Assembly: GCA_012965455.1 (NCBI GenBank)
Contig: DTSG01000333.1
Location: forward strand, 1-10,305
Source: Planctomycetaceae bacterium
GTDB lineage: Bacteria > Planctomycetota > Planctomycetia > Pirellulales > Pirellulaceae
Direction: 5' to 3'
Length of the DNA stretch: 10,305 nt
Both the position numbers and the translations under genes were made by a program. A model generated the notes under the pieces. The model did no database searches, was not told the DNA's origin, and saw only the letters and a program-made list of their open reading frames with translations. Below, piece after piece: positions 1 through 5,756 of the stretch (positions within the stretch are counted from its first letter, which is position 1; each line of letters starts with the position of its first letter).

Positions 1-10
1 CTTTAGTCAC
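1..10 (-). CDS. parB: Probable start of parB (partial; rest lies beyond the left edge)
   Basis: Only three codons and one base are visible. On the minus strand, GTG at 10-8 is followed by ACT AAA G, giving a start M-T-K. A strong ribosome-binding site (GGAGGT, positions 24-19) lies 8 nt upstream of this GTG. The reading frame overlaps the 3' end of parA by 8 nt in a different frame, an arrangement typical of translationally coupled parA-parB pairs. ParB is the CTPase that loads on parS and partners ParA in chromosome segregation. Identity is inferred from the position behind a Soj-type parA and beside parS sites. The visible residues are too few to identify the protein, and any other downstream gene could start this way. 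Confidence 0.5.
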
Positions 11-749
11 GATTTAGTACCTCCATGCACAATTCAGTGTAAGCGCGTGCTCCTCTGCTGCGAGGAGCGTATTCTAAAATAGGTTTACCATAGCTAGGAG
101 CTTCGGCAAGCAATGTGTCACGCGGGATTACCGTATCAAATACGATGTCGCCGAAAAACTCACGGACTTCCTGGTCAACTTCGCCAGTCAGCTCTAAGGC
201 GGGGTCGTACATCGTTAAAACAATACCCCCAAATTCAAGCTTGCTGTTTTCCCCCTGCATAACATCACGAATGACATGAATCATTTGTGTGAGCCCCTCC
301 ATTGCGAAATATTCACATTGAATCGGCATGAATACTTCCGTGGAAGCTGCTAGTGCGGACTGTGTTAGCGGTCCCACACTTGGCGGGCAATCAATCAGCA
401 CCATATCGTAGGCAGTAGTGCTATTGGAAATGTGATAACGCAAGCTTTCCGCTTGACTCGGTTTTCCATCGGCCAAGATTGATACATCTTGAAAACTACG
501 ACTGCCCGGCAGCATATCTAAATTTTCAAAATCCGTGGTGTGGATTGCCGACGCAATAGGCTGTTGTTGGACCAGCGGATGACGATCGGTCGGTTCCAGT
601 CCGAGGCCGGTTGTCGAATTACATTGGGGGTCCAAATCGACAAGCAGCGTCTTACACCCCGCTTGCCCTAGGCTTGCAGCAAGGTTTATAGCGGTGGTGG
701 TTTTCCCGACACCCCCTTTTTGGTTGGCTATGCATAAAATGCGAACCAC
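3..749 (-). CDS. parA: ParA/Soj chromosome-partitioning ATPase
   Basis: 248 aa, the usual length for a chromosomal Soj/ParA. Visible motifs are the deviant Walker A box KGGVGKTT (residues 11-18, with both the signature and the P-loop lysine), the A' box LLVDLDPQ (35-42), Walker B MVLIDCPP (116-123) and the family segment CEYFAMEGL (145-153). There is no N-terminal HTH extension, which separates it from P1-type plasmid ParA. In this family ATP-dependent dimers bind DNA non-specifically, and ParB bound at parS stimulates their ATPase to move the origin region. The GTG start at 749-747 follows a modest AAAGG. parS copies lie 90-200 bp upstream, so ParB spreading could affect transcription (inference). 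The stop overlaps the probable parB start. MinD and other MRP-type ATPases are less likely given the motif set and parS. Confidence 0.95.
   Translation of the reverse strand: MVRILCIANQKGGVGKTTTAINLAASLGQAGCKTLLVDLDPQCNSTTGLGLEPTDRHPLVQQQPIASAIHTTDFENLDMLPGSRSFQDVSILADGKPSQAESLRYHISNSTTAYDMVLIDCPPSVGPLTQSALAASTEVFMPIQCEYFAMEGLTQMIHVIRDVMQGENSKLEFGGIVLTMYDPALELTGEVDQEVREFFGDIVFDTVIPRDTLLAEAPSYGKPILEYAPRSRGARAYTELCMEVLNRD
19..24 (-). promoter_or_regulatory. Ribosome-binding site for the gene after parA (probable parB)
   Basis: GGAGGT on the minus strand, inside the last codons of parA, spaced 8 nt from a GTG at 10-8. A near-perfect Shine-Dalgarno sequence at the end of a coding region is the main evidence that a second cistron begins at the window edge. 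Confidence 0.5.
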
Positions 750-841
750 GACAGAACCTTTTATAGAAAGTAAAAAACAACGTTTTGGAATTTTACCGCT
801 ATTTATGCATTTGTGAGAATACCAATCAGCATAAACGGGAG

Positions 842-857
842 TGTTTCACGTGAAACA
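842..857. promoter_or_regulatory. parS: parS site 1 (ParB-binding centromere)
   Basis: TGTTTCACGTGAAACA, identical to the known consensus chromosomal parS bound by ParB/Spo0J. The perfect dyad extends to 22 bp (839-860). It lies 92 bp upstream of the parA start. Confidence 0.95.
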
Positions 858-891
858 CTCTTTCAGCTATCGTTATTTATTAAACACAATC

Positions 892-907
892 TGTTTCACG
901 TGAAACA
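892..907. promoter_or_regulatory. parS: parS site 2
   Basis: A second perfect TGTTTCACGTGAAACA, beginning 50 bp after site 1 and followed by the same spacer sequence. Confidence 0.95.
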
Positions 908-942
908 CTCTTTTAGCTATCGTTATTTTTTAAAACACGATC

Positions 943-958
943 TGTTTCACGTGAAACA
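943..958. promoter_or_regulatory. parS: parS site 3
   Basis: A third perfect TGTTTCACGTGAAACA, beginning 51 bp after site 2. The tandem spacer is not repeated after it. It is the copy nearest ahcY. Confidence 0.95.
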
Positions 959-1074
959 CCCATAGTGTCCGCACCGTACTAGCACATAAAGAACATATTA
1001 CTACAATGAATTGCTGAATTAACCCATACAGACATGAACTCAAACTTTGAAGTTCCGATAGATAAGAACGAATT

Positions 1075-1079
1075 AGGAG
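1075..1079 (+). promoter_or_regulatory. Ribosome-binding site deciding the ahcY start
   Basis: AGGAG, 8 nt before an in-frame GTG at 1088-1090. The earlier in-frame ATG at 1034 has no purine-rich Shine-Dalgarno ahead of it, so this site favours the GTG. Confidence 0.55.
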
Positions 1080-1087
1080 TGCAAGCC

Positions 1088-2404
1088 GTGGCGCACACAG
1101 AAACAGAACGTCTTCCTTATAAAGTCAAAGATATTTCGTTGGCGGATTGGGGTCGTCGAGAGATAAAGATCGCCGAGAACGAAATGCCTGGGCTCATGTC
1201 GCTGCGGGAACAATATGGACAAACCAAGCCGCTCAGCGGTGCGCGGATTGCCGGTTGTCTGCACATGACCATTCAAACCGCCGTGCTGATCGAAACATTG
1301 GTTGAACTCGGTGCAGATATCACTTGGTCAAGTTGTAATATTTTTTCCACTCAAGATCATGCTGCGGCGGCGATGGCGGCAGCCGGAATTCCTGTTTATG
1401 CCTGGAAAGGGATGACTGAGGAAGAATTTGATTGGTGTATCGAGCAAACGATCACTTTCCCGGATGGTCAACCTTTGAATCTGATTCTTGACGATGGCGG
1501 AGACCTGACTGCGATGGTACACCATCGCTTTGCTGAGTTACTGGCAGGAATCAATGGCCTCAGTGAAGAAACCACAACCGGTGTCCATCGTTTGTACCAG
1601 ATGCACGCCAATGGCGATTTAAAGATCCCAGCGATCAATGTCAATGATTCAGTTACCAAAAGTAAATTCGATAACCTCTACGGTTGCCGCGAATCGCTAG
1701 TCGACGGAATTAAACGAGCGACGGATGTGATGATCGCTGGAAAAGTCGCTGTCGTCTGTGGATACGGCGATGTGGGTAAAGGTTGTGCTCATTCGCTACA
1801 GCGATACGGTGCCCGAGTCATCGTAACGGAAATCGATCCGATCAACGCTCTGCAAGCCAGCATGGAAGGTTTCCAAGTGACTACCATGGAAGAAGCGGCC
1901 ACGATTGGTAATATCTTTGTGACCACAACGGGAAATCGCGATGTGATTCGAGGTGAACATATGGCAGCAATGCCTAACGACGCCATCGTTTGTAACATTG
2001 GACACTTTGATACCGAAGTCGACGTTGCTTATCTCAATGACACTCCAGGTATTTCCTTCGAACAGATTAAGCCACAAGTAGACCGCTATACATTCGAAGA
2101 TGGACATTCAGTGATTTTATTAGCCGAGGGTCGATTGGTTAATTTAGGTTGTGCCACCGGACATCCCTCGTTTGTGATGTCCAACTCGTTCTGTAATCAA
2201 GTCCTCGCTCAAATCGAACTCTGGTGCGACAAGGACAAATACGAGCTCGGCGTACACGTATTGTCCAAATCCCTCGACGAAGAAGTGGCCCGCCTACACC
2301 TAGATCAACTAGGCGTTAAGTTGACCGTACTTACGCCGGAGCAAGCTGAGTACATTGGCGTCGATGTCGCTGGTCCCTACAAACCAGAACACTATCGATA
2401 TTAA
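1088..2404 (+). CDS. ahcY: S-adenosylhomocysteine hydrolase (adenosylhomocysteinase)
   Basis: NAD-dependent cytosolic enzyme that reversibly splits S-adenosylhomocysteine into adenosine and homocysteine, clearing the product inhibitor of methyltransferases. From the GTG at 1088 the protein is 438 aa and begins just before LPYKVKDISLADWGR, close to the usual family N-terminus. An upstream ATG at 1034 would add 18 residues. Landmarks in order are HMTIQTAVLIETL and CNIFSTQDHAAAA (substrate region), NVNDSVTKSKFDNLYGCRES, the Rossmann NAD-binding loop VVCGYGDVGKGCA, CNIGHFDTEVD, LVNLGCATGHPSFVMSNSF, and the C-terminal KPEHYRY tail carrying the conserved Lys and Tyr that reach the neighbouring subunit's NAD. 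All family hallmarks look intact. The gene is flanked by parS sites on both sides, with no obvious functional link. A 76-bp gap separates it from the DUF1015 gene, so co-transcription is possible. Confidence 0.97.
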   Translation: MAHTETERLPYKVKDISLADWGRREIKIAENEMPGLMSLREQYGQTKPLSGARIAGCLHMTIQTAVLIETLVELGADITWSSCNIFSTQDHAAAAMAAAGIPVYAWKGMTEEEFDWCIEQTITFPDGQPLNLILDDGGDLTAMVHHRFAELLAGINGLSEETTTGVHRLYQMHANGDLKIPAINVNDSVTKSKFDNLYGCRESLVDGIKRATDVMIAGKVAVVCGYGDVGKGCAHSLQRYGARVIVTEIDPINALQASMEGFQVTTMEEAATIGNIFVTTTGNRDVIRGEHMAAMPNDAIVCNIGHFDTEVDVAYLNDTPGISFEQIKPQVDRYTFEDGHSVILLAEGRLVNLGCATGHPSFVMSNSFCNQVLAQIELWCDKDKYELGVHVLSKSLDEEVARLHLDQLGVKLTVLTPEQAEYIGVDVAGPYKPEHYRY

Positions 2405-2432
2405 TTTAAAACATCTCCGCAACACAGCGATC

Positions 2433-2448
2433 TGTTTCACGTGAAACA
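2433..2448. promoter_or_regulatory. parS: parS site 4
   Basis: Perfect TGTTTCACGTGAAACA in the ahcY-DUF1015 gap, with the dyad extending to 18 bp (2432-2449). It shares the preceding CGATC with site 3 but not the tandem spacer. It lies about 1.5 kb from the main cluster and 32 bp before the next start codon. Confidence 0.95.
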
Positions 2449-2480
2449 GGTACTACAACAACAGGGACTGAGGCAGCACA

Positions 2481-3794
2481 ATGGTGCAAATTGAAGCGTT
2501 CAAAGGATTGCGTTACGAACTTGGGCATGTCGGATCACTTAGTGATGTCATCGCTCCACCCTATGACGTCATCGGTCCCGAGTTACAAGATGAACTCTAC
2601 AAGAACCACCCAGCGAACGTTATTCGTTTGATCTTGAATCGAGACGAACCTGGTGATGAAACTGGTGACGAGAAATATGACCGCTCAGCTCGAGCGCTAA
2701 AGCAGTGGCAACGCGATGGTATCATTCAAGCCGAAACGTATCCGGCTATTTATGTCTATCATCAACAATTCGAATACGCCGGTCAAACGTTTGTCCGCCG
2801 AGGCTTCATGACTCGCATGAAACTAGAGAAGCTAGGGGAGGGCAACGTCTATCCGCACGAGGAAACGCACTCGGCAATCAAAGCGGACCGCCTCAAGCTG
2901 TTCAATGCTACCAAAGCTAACGTCAGCCAGATTTTTGGCATCTATCCCGATAATTCTAACAAAGCACAAACCTTGCTTGAAAATGCGATCCAGGGAGCTA
3001 CTGCTATCGAAGCAACCGACCATCTCGGCGTGCTACATCGGTTATGGCCTGTGTATGACAGCAAGATTATTGGCGATTTAACGGAAATCATGAATCCGCG
3101 ACCGATGTTTATCGCGGATGGACACCACCGTTATGAAACCGCTTACAATTACCGCGAGCAACTCGAATGCGAAGGCTTGTTGACTGCCAACCATCCTGCA
3201 CAATCGGTACTGACGATGTGCGTTAGCATGCACGATGCCGGCATGATCGTTCTCCCAACCCACCGATTATTCGAAGGAGTTGCCCAATACGACTCTACGA
3301 CATTGATACAGAAATTGCAGGGTTGCTTCGACGTAAACACAGCCGGTACCGGGCCCGCGCGAGCAGCAGCCGTCTGGGAACAAATCGAACTAGAAGACCA
3401 GCAAGGTATGCTCGGCTTCTACTGCCCTGTAGACGACACTTGGGTCGTGGCGAATCTCAACGACACTGGCCGCACTAAAATGGCGGAAATCGCAGGCAAC
3501 CAGAGCACTGACTGGCAAGGCCTCGGCGTCAGTCTGTTGCACCGACTCATCATGGACACGCTCCTCGGTGAGGTGGACCTGCCCAAACCAACCTATGTGC
3601 ATCAAGTAGAGGAAGTCGCCGAGGAACTGGCGGCAGACCAAGATACAAACAAGTTCGGCTTAGCTGCTCTCGTCATGCCAGCAACTCTCGAACATATCAA
3701 AGCCATCAGTGAACATGGTGAACGAATGCCTGCCAAGAGCACCTACTTCTACCCAAAAATGCTCTGCGGACTGGTCATCAATCCATTGACATAA
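2481..3794 (+). CDS. DUF1015 family protein
   Basis: 437 aa, normal for the family, soluble, with no signal peptide or membrane segment seen. The ATG follows TGAGG at a 7-nt spacing. Family landmarks are APPYDVIG (25-32), NVIRLIL (46-52), FVRRGFM (104-110), PHEETHSAIKADRLKLFNATKAN (from 125), the strongly conserved IADGHHRYETA (211-221) and the C-terminal MPAKSTYFYPK (416-426). The cellular role of this family is mostly unassigned. I recall DUF1015 genes near serine-biosynthesis genes and a report of pyrophosphate-dependent serine kinase activity in one member, but neither can be tested here. The DGHHR segment resembles the active-site motif of ParB/sulfiredoxin-fold enzymes (inference). It lies downstream of ahcY on the same strand with parS between them, and converges with trpF, its stop 34 bp from the trpF stop. 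Family assignment is secure, function is not. Confidence 0.9.
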   Translation: MVQIEAFKGLRYELGHVGSLSDVIAPPYDVIGPELQDELYKNHPANVIRLILNRDEPGDETGDEKYDRSARALKQWQRDGIIQAETYPAIYVYHQQFEYAGQTFVRRGFMTRMKLEKLGEGNVYPHEETHSAIKADRLKLFNATKANVSQIFGIYPDNSNKAQTLLENAIQGATAIEATDHLGVLHRLWPVYDSKIIGDLTEIMNPRPMFIADGHHRYETAYNYREQLECEGLLTANHPAQSVLTMCVSMHDAGMIVLPTHRLFEGVAQYDSTTLIQKLQGCFDVNTAGTGPARAAAVWEQIELEDQQGMLGFYCPVDDTWVVANLNDTGRTKMAEIAGNQSTDWQGLGVSLLHRLIMDTLLGEVDLPKPTYVHQVEEVAEELAADQDTNKFGLAALVMPATLEHIKAISEHGERMPAKSTYFYPKMLCGLVINPLT

Positions 3795-3828
3795 TTGTGC
3801 CAGCGATATGCGGTGGTGTCTCCGTGAT

Positions 3829-4500
3829 TTATGCCAAGCTGTCAAACGCGGCAATTGCATTCGTAACAAATCGCTGCACTAGCTCCGCATCCTTCTTTCC
3901 CGCTGAGGACTCAACACCACTGGCAACGTCGACTGCCGTTGGGCACGCCACGGTGATCGCTGAGGCAACATTGTCCGCATCCACTCCTCCCGCTAACACC
4001 CATTCGTACCCCCCAAACGTGGGGGTGTTGTTTTTGAGTGCTTCCCAGTCTAACCGCTGCCCACTGCCGCCGTAGCTACCAGATTGAAAAGCATCAAGCA
4101 ATATCGCTTGCAGTGTAATATCCAGCGTCGTACAAGCCGCGAGAAAATCAACGATCTCGGCCGTTTCATTTTCACGGCACCGAAACGCTTTGATCAATGG
4201 TAGATCTTTGAGTTGCCGCAGGTAGTTAGGATCTTCGTCGCCGTGAAGCTGTACGTACTGTAAACCGATCTCTTGATGGATTGCGCGAACATCGTCAACC
4301 GCGTGGTTCACAAACAGGCCGACAAGTTGGATCTCATTACCAACGGCGGCCGCGATCTCAACAGCCAGAGAAACTGTAATACACCGAGGGCTCGGATCAT
4401 AGAAGTTTAACCCGATGGCATCAACACCCGCAGCACAACACGCTTTCGCATCCGCCACGGAGGTAATTCCACATACTTTTGTCTTAAACAATGCAGTCAT
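3829..4500 (-). CDS. trpF: Phosphoribosylanthranilate isomerase
   Basis: Catalyses the Amadori rearrangement of N-(5'-phosphoribosyl)anthranilate to CdRP, the third step of tryptophan synthesis from chorismate. From the ATG at 4500 it is 223 aa, a normal single-domain TIM barrel. Motifs in order are KVCGIT (8-13, with the general-base Cys10), GLNFYDPSPR (30-39), VGLFVN (60-65), QLHGDED (84-90), LLDAFQSGSYGGSGQRLDW (134-152, with the catalytic Asp136 and phosphate-binding glycines), VLAGGVDADNV (168-178) and DVASGVESSAGKKD (191-204, second phosphate site). The ATG at 4500 has AGGA 6 nt upstream. A TTG/GTG-type start further out at 4536 lacks this support. No other trp gene is nearby, so it is a dispersed trpF, expressed from the region shared with the ExeA-like gene. 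Confidence 0.95.
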   Translation of the reverse strand: MTALFKTKVCGITSVADAKACCAAGVDAIGLNFYDPSPRCITVSLAVEIAAAVGNEIQLVGLFVNHAVDDVRAIHQEIGLQYVQLHGDEDPNYLRQLKDLPLIKAFRCRENETAEIVDFLAACTTLDITLQAILLDAFQSGSYGGSGQRLDWEALKNNTPTFGGYEWVLAGGVDADNVASAITVACPTAVDVASGVESSAGKKDAELVQRFVTNAIAAFDSLA

Positions 4501-4506
4501 TCCCGT

Positions 4507-4510
4507 TCCT
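4507..4510 (-). promoter_or_regulatory. Ribosome-binding site deciding the trpF start
   Basis: AGGA on the minus strand, 6 nt ahead of the ATG at 4500-4498. It supports the 223-residue form, which begins MTALFKTKVCGIT as expected for TrpF. Confidence 0.5.
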
Positions 4511-4632
4511 AACACAACAATTGTAATCAGCACCAAAAACAGTCTGTTGGTTCATGAAAATTAGCCAATTGCCGTAATTGTTTCACTCGCTTCCCTATTT
4601 TAACGTACTCGGGCAACAAGATAGAGGAAATA

Positions 4633-4809
4633 GTGAAAGTTGGATTGGCAGTTTATCGAATCTACAGCAAACCAGCTAGACACGCCGATATCCATCATAG
4701 TGCTACATCACTGAATTGTAATGATGTAGTCGCTGTTGTTAAACAATTGTTAACCATTCGTAAATTAGTTGTGGGACAGTCACAACGGGCTATTGTTGGC
4801 AACCACTAA
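4633..4809 (+). CDS. Possible small ORF, 58 aa, unknown
   Basis: GTG at 4633 opens 58 codons, ending in TAA at 4807-4809. AGAGGA at 4623-4628 gives a plausible but close ribosome-binding site. The product begins MKVGLAVYRIYSKPARHADI, is basic, and has no recognisable domain, signal peptide or membrane segment. The stop lies 24 bp before the ATPase ATG, so it could be a leader peptide or a small first cistron. An ORF of this length arises by chance fairly often, and the stretch also carries several inverted repeats, so it may be purely regulatory DNA. Confidence 0.22.
   Translation: MKVGLAVYRIYSKPARHADIHHSATSLNCNDVVAVVKQLLTIRKLVVGQSQRAIVGNH
4703..4729. repeat. Inverted repeat CTACATCA-N11-TGATGTAG
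   Basis: Perfect 8-bp arms at 4703-4710 and 4722-4729 around an 11-nt spacer, with no T run after it. It fits an operator-like dyad or RNA hairpin upstream of the ATPase gene. The binding protein is unknown. Confidence 0.5.
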
Positions 4810-4822
4810 AACAAGTTGCCAA
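4796..4822. repeat. Inverted repeat TTGGCAAC-N11-GTTGCCAA just before the ATPase start
   Basis: Perfect 8-bp arms at 4796-4803 and 4815-4822, ending 11 nt before the preferred ATG at 4834. In RNA it would form a hairpin over the likely ribosome-binding region. In DNA it could be an operator. No Shine-Dalgarno is seen in the remaining leader. Confidence 0.5.
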
Positions 4823-4833
4823 GCGTATTTGAT

Positions 4834-5742
4834 ATGTACACAAGTTTCTACAAATTAGATAAGACTCCATTTGCGTTTGCTCCTTCGCCTGAATGTTTTT
4901 ACGCAAACACCGAATTATGCGAGTCGCTGCGTACGCTACGCCGCGTGATCTTTCGTGGCGAAGGGCCAGCCTTGATCGTCGGCCCAAATGGCACTGGGAA
5001 ATCAACAATTTGTGAGTTGTTGGTTGAACACTTTCGCAAGTCGCACCAAATTGTACACTTCCGCAGTGCCAGCTTCGCCACGGGGCGTGACATCATCGAG
5101 CAATTCTTACTCAGCCTCGGCGGCACGGTGGTTCAACAAACTACCGCTGAACTGCGAACAGCGATCGTTGGCCGTGTCTGCAATATAGTGGAAAACCCAG
5201 AACCCATACTACTTGTTATTGATGAAGCCCACCGCATGCCCCCAGAGATCATTCGCGAACTGCAATCTTTGCAGAACATCGTGCACCAAGGCAATTCCCG
5301 TATTTGCATAATTCTCGCTGGCACATTGAAAATCGAAGAATTACTGACTGACCCCATACTCGAATCGTTCAACCAACGCATCGCTCATCGTTGCTACGTC
5401 GCCGCTGCTAGCAGGATGGAAACAACAGCGTTAATCAACGAACAACTTGTCCAGGCTGGGCGCAGCGTCAGCGAAATATTCACCCGTGGTGCACTACGCC
5501 GCATCTATGAATTCACTCAAGGTGTACCACGGATTATCAACCTGCTAGCCGACCGCTGTCTCATCATTGGGTTGCAGCGCGAGATGCAAGTCATTGAAGA
5601 ACACGATGTCGAGTTAGCTTGGGCTGACCTGCAGCAACTCCCGCCACCTAAACCAGTGGCCACCGCGGAAGAAGCGACAACCCCAGACAATTCGGCCGAA
5701 CCATCAGCCACAGTCGAATTTGGCATGCTGTCAGACGTATAG
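4834..5742 (+). CDS. ExeA-like AAA ATPase
   Basis: 302 aa from the ATG at 4834. An in-frame TTG at 4816 would add six residues, but family members begin with MYxSFYxLxxxPF, exactly as seen from this ATG. Features are the N-terminal signature MYTSFYKLDKTPFAFAPSPE (1-20), Walker A GPNGTGKST (50-58), Walker B LLVIDEAH (126-133), a sensor-like ICIILAGT (157-164) and GVPRIINLLADR (230-241), typical of the GspA/ExeA ATPase group. After about residue 268 comes a short low-complexity Pro/Ala/Glu/Thr tail. No membrane segment or peptidoglycan-binding domain is present, unlike full-length Aeromonas ExeA. Relatives include ATPases of type II secretion, pilus assembly and exopolysaccharide (PEP-CTERM/XrtA-associated) loci. 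The epimerase and glycosyltransferase genes just downstream favour the polysaccharide context (inference). A transposition ATPase (TniB/IstB-like) is unlikely, as no transposase is nearby. Confidence 0.85.
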   Translation: MYTSFYKLDKTPFAFAPSPECFYANTELCESLRTLRRVIFRGEGPALIVGPNGTGKSTICELLVEHFRKSHQIVHFRSASFATGRDIIEQFLLSLGGTVVQQTTAELRTAIVGRVCNIVENPEPILLVIDEAHRMPPEIIRELQSLQNIVHQGNSRICIILAGTLKIEELLTDPILESFNQRIAHRCYVAAASRMETTALINEQLVQAGRSVSEIFTRGALRRIYEFTQGVPRIINLLADRCLIIGLQREMQVIEEHDVELAWADLQQLPPPKPVATAEEATTPDNSAEPSATVEFGMLSDV

Positions 5743-5756
5743 GTTACAATAACGGC

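Larger units (their letters stand above)
842..942. repeat. Tandem direct repeat of a 50/51-bp unit, each beginning with parS
   Basis: Unit 1 is 842-891 (50 bp) and unit 2 is 892-942 (51 bp). They differ by three substitutions and one inserted A. A third copy starts at 943 but keeps only the parS part plus one base before diverging near 960. The shared spacer after each palindrome is CTCTTTYAGCTATCGTTATT followed by an A/T run and ACAC-R-ATC. Conservation of the spacer as well as parS suggests recent duplication or a selected spacing close to five helical turns. Confidence 0.9.
750..1087. other. Divergent parA-ahcY intergenic region with parS array
   Basis: A gap of 338 bp between the divergent starts of parA (749) and ahcY (preferred start 1088). 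It is more A+T rich than the flanking genes. Its main content is three perfect parS palindromes on a tandem ~50-bp repeat (842-958), listed separately. The 750-840 part must carry the parA promoter, but no convincing -35/-10 pair stands out. On the plus strand a TACAAT at 1002-1007 could be an ahcY -10, with only a poor -35 match (CTAGCA, 979-984). No SAH-riboswitch-like fold was recognised by eye in the short leader. Confidence 0.6.
4501..4833. other. Divergent trpF-ExeA intergenic region, rich in dyads
   Basis: A gap of 333 bp between the divergent trpF and ExeA-like ATPase starts. It holds a possible small ORF (4633-4809), two perfect 8-bp inverted repeats each with 11-nt spacers (4703-4729 and 4796-4822), a shorter dyad GTTGTG-N7-CACAAC (4768-4786), and a 10-bp palindrome AACAATTGTT (4742-4751) within a bulged GTTAA/TTAAC dyad. 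A weak promoter-like pair TTGTTA (4737-4742) - 18 bp - TAAATT (4761-4766) could serve the rightward genes. No terminator-like hairpin with a T run was seen. Confidence 0.5.

Noticed and set aside
842..958. CRISPR array reading of the repeated palindromes
   Set aside because: The repeats are the parS consensus and the spacers are near-identical rather than unique. There are no cas genes.
3795..3828. Terminator between the convergent DUF1015 gene and trpF
   Set aside because: The 34-bp gap shows no stable inverted repeat by eye.
3797..4075. Plus-strand frame of 92 codons opposite trpF
   Set aside because: It is an antisense shadow of trpF, Ser/Ala/Pro/Thr-rich and without any domain or ribosome-binding site.
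4579..4594. TGTTTCAC half of a parS site upstream of trpF
   Set aside because: The second half does not match the palindrome at all. A single 8-base half-site is expected by chance and is not a supported ParB site.
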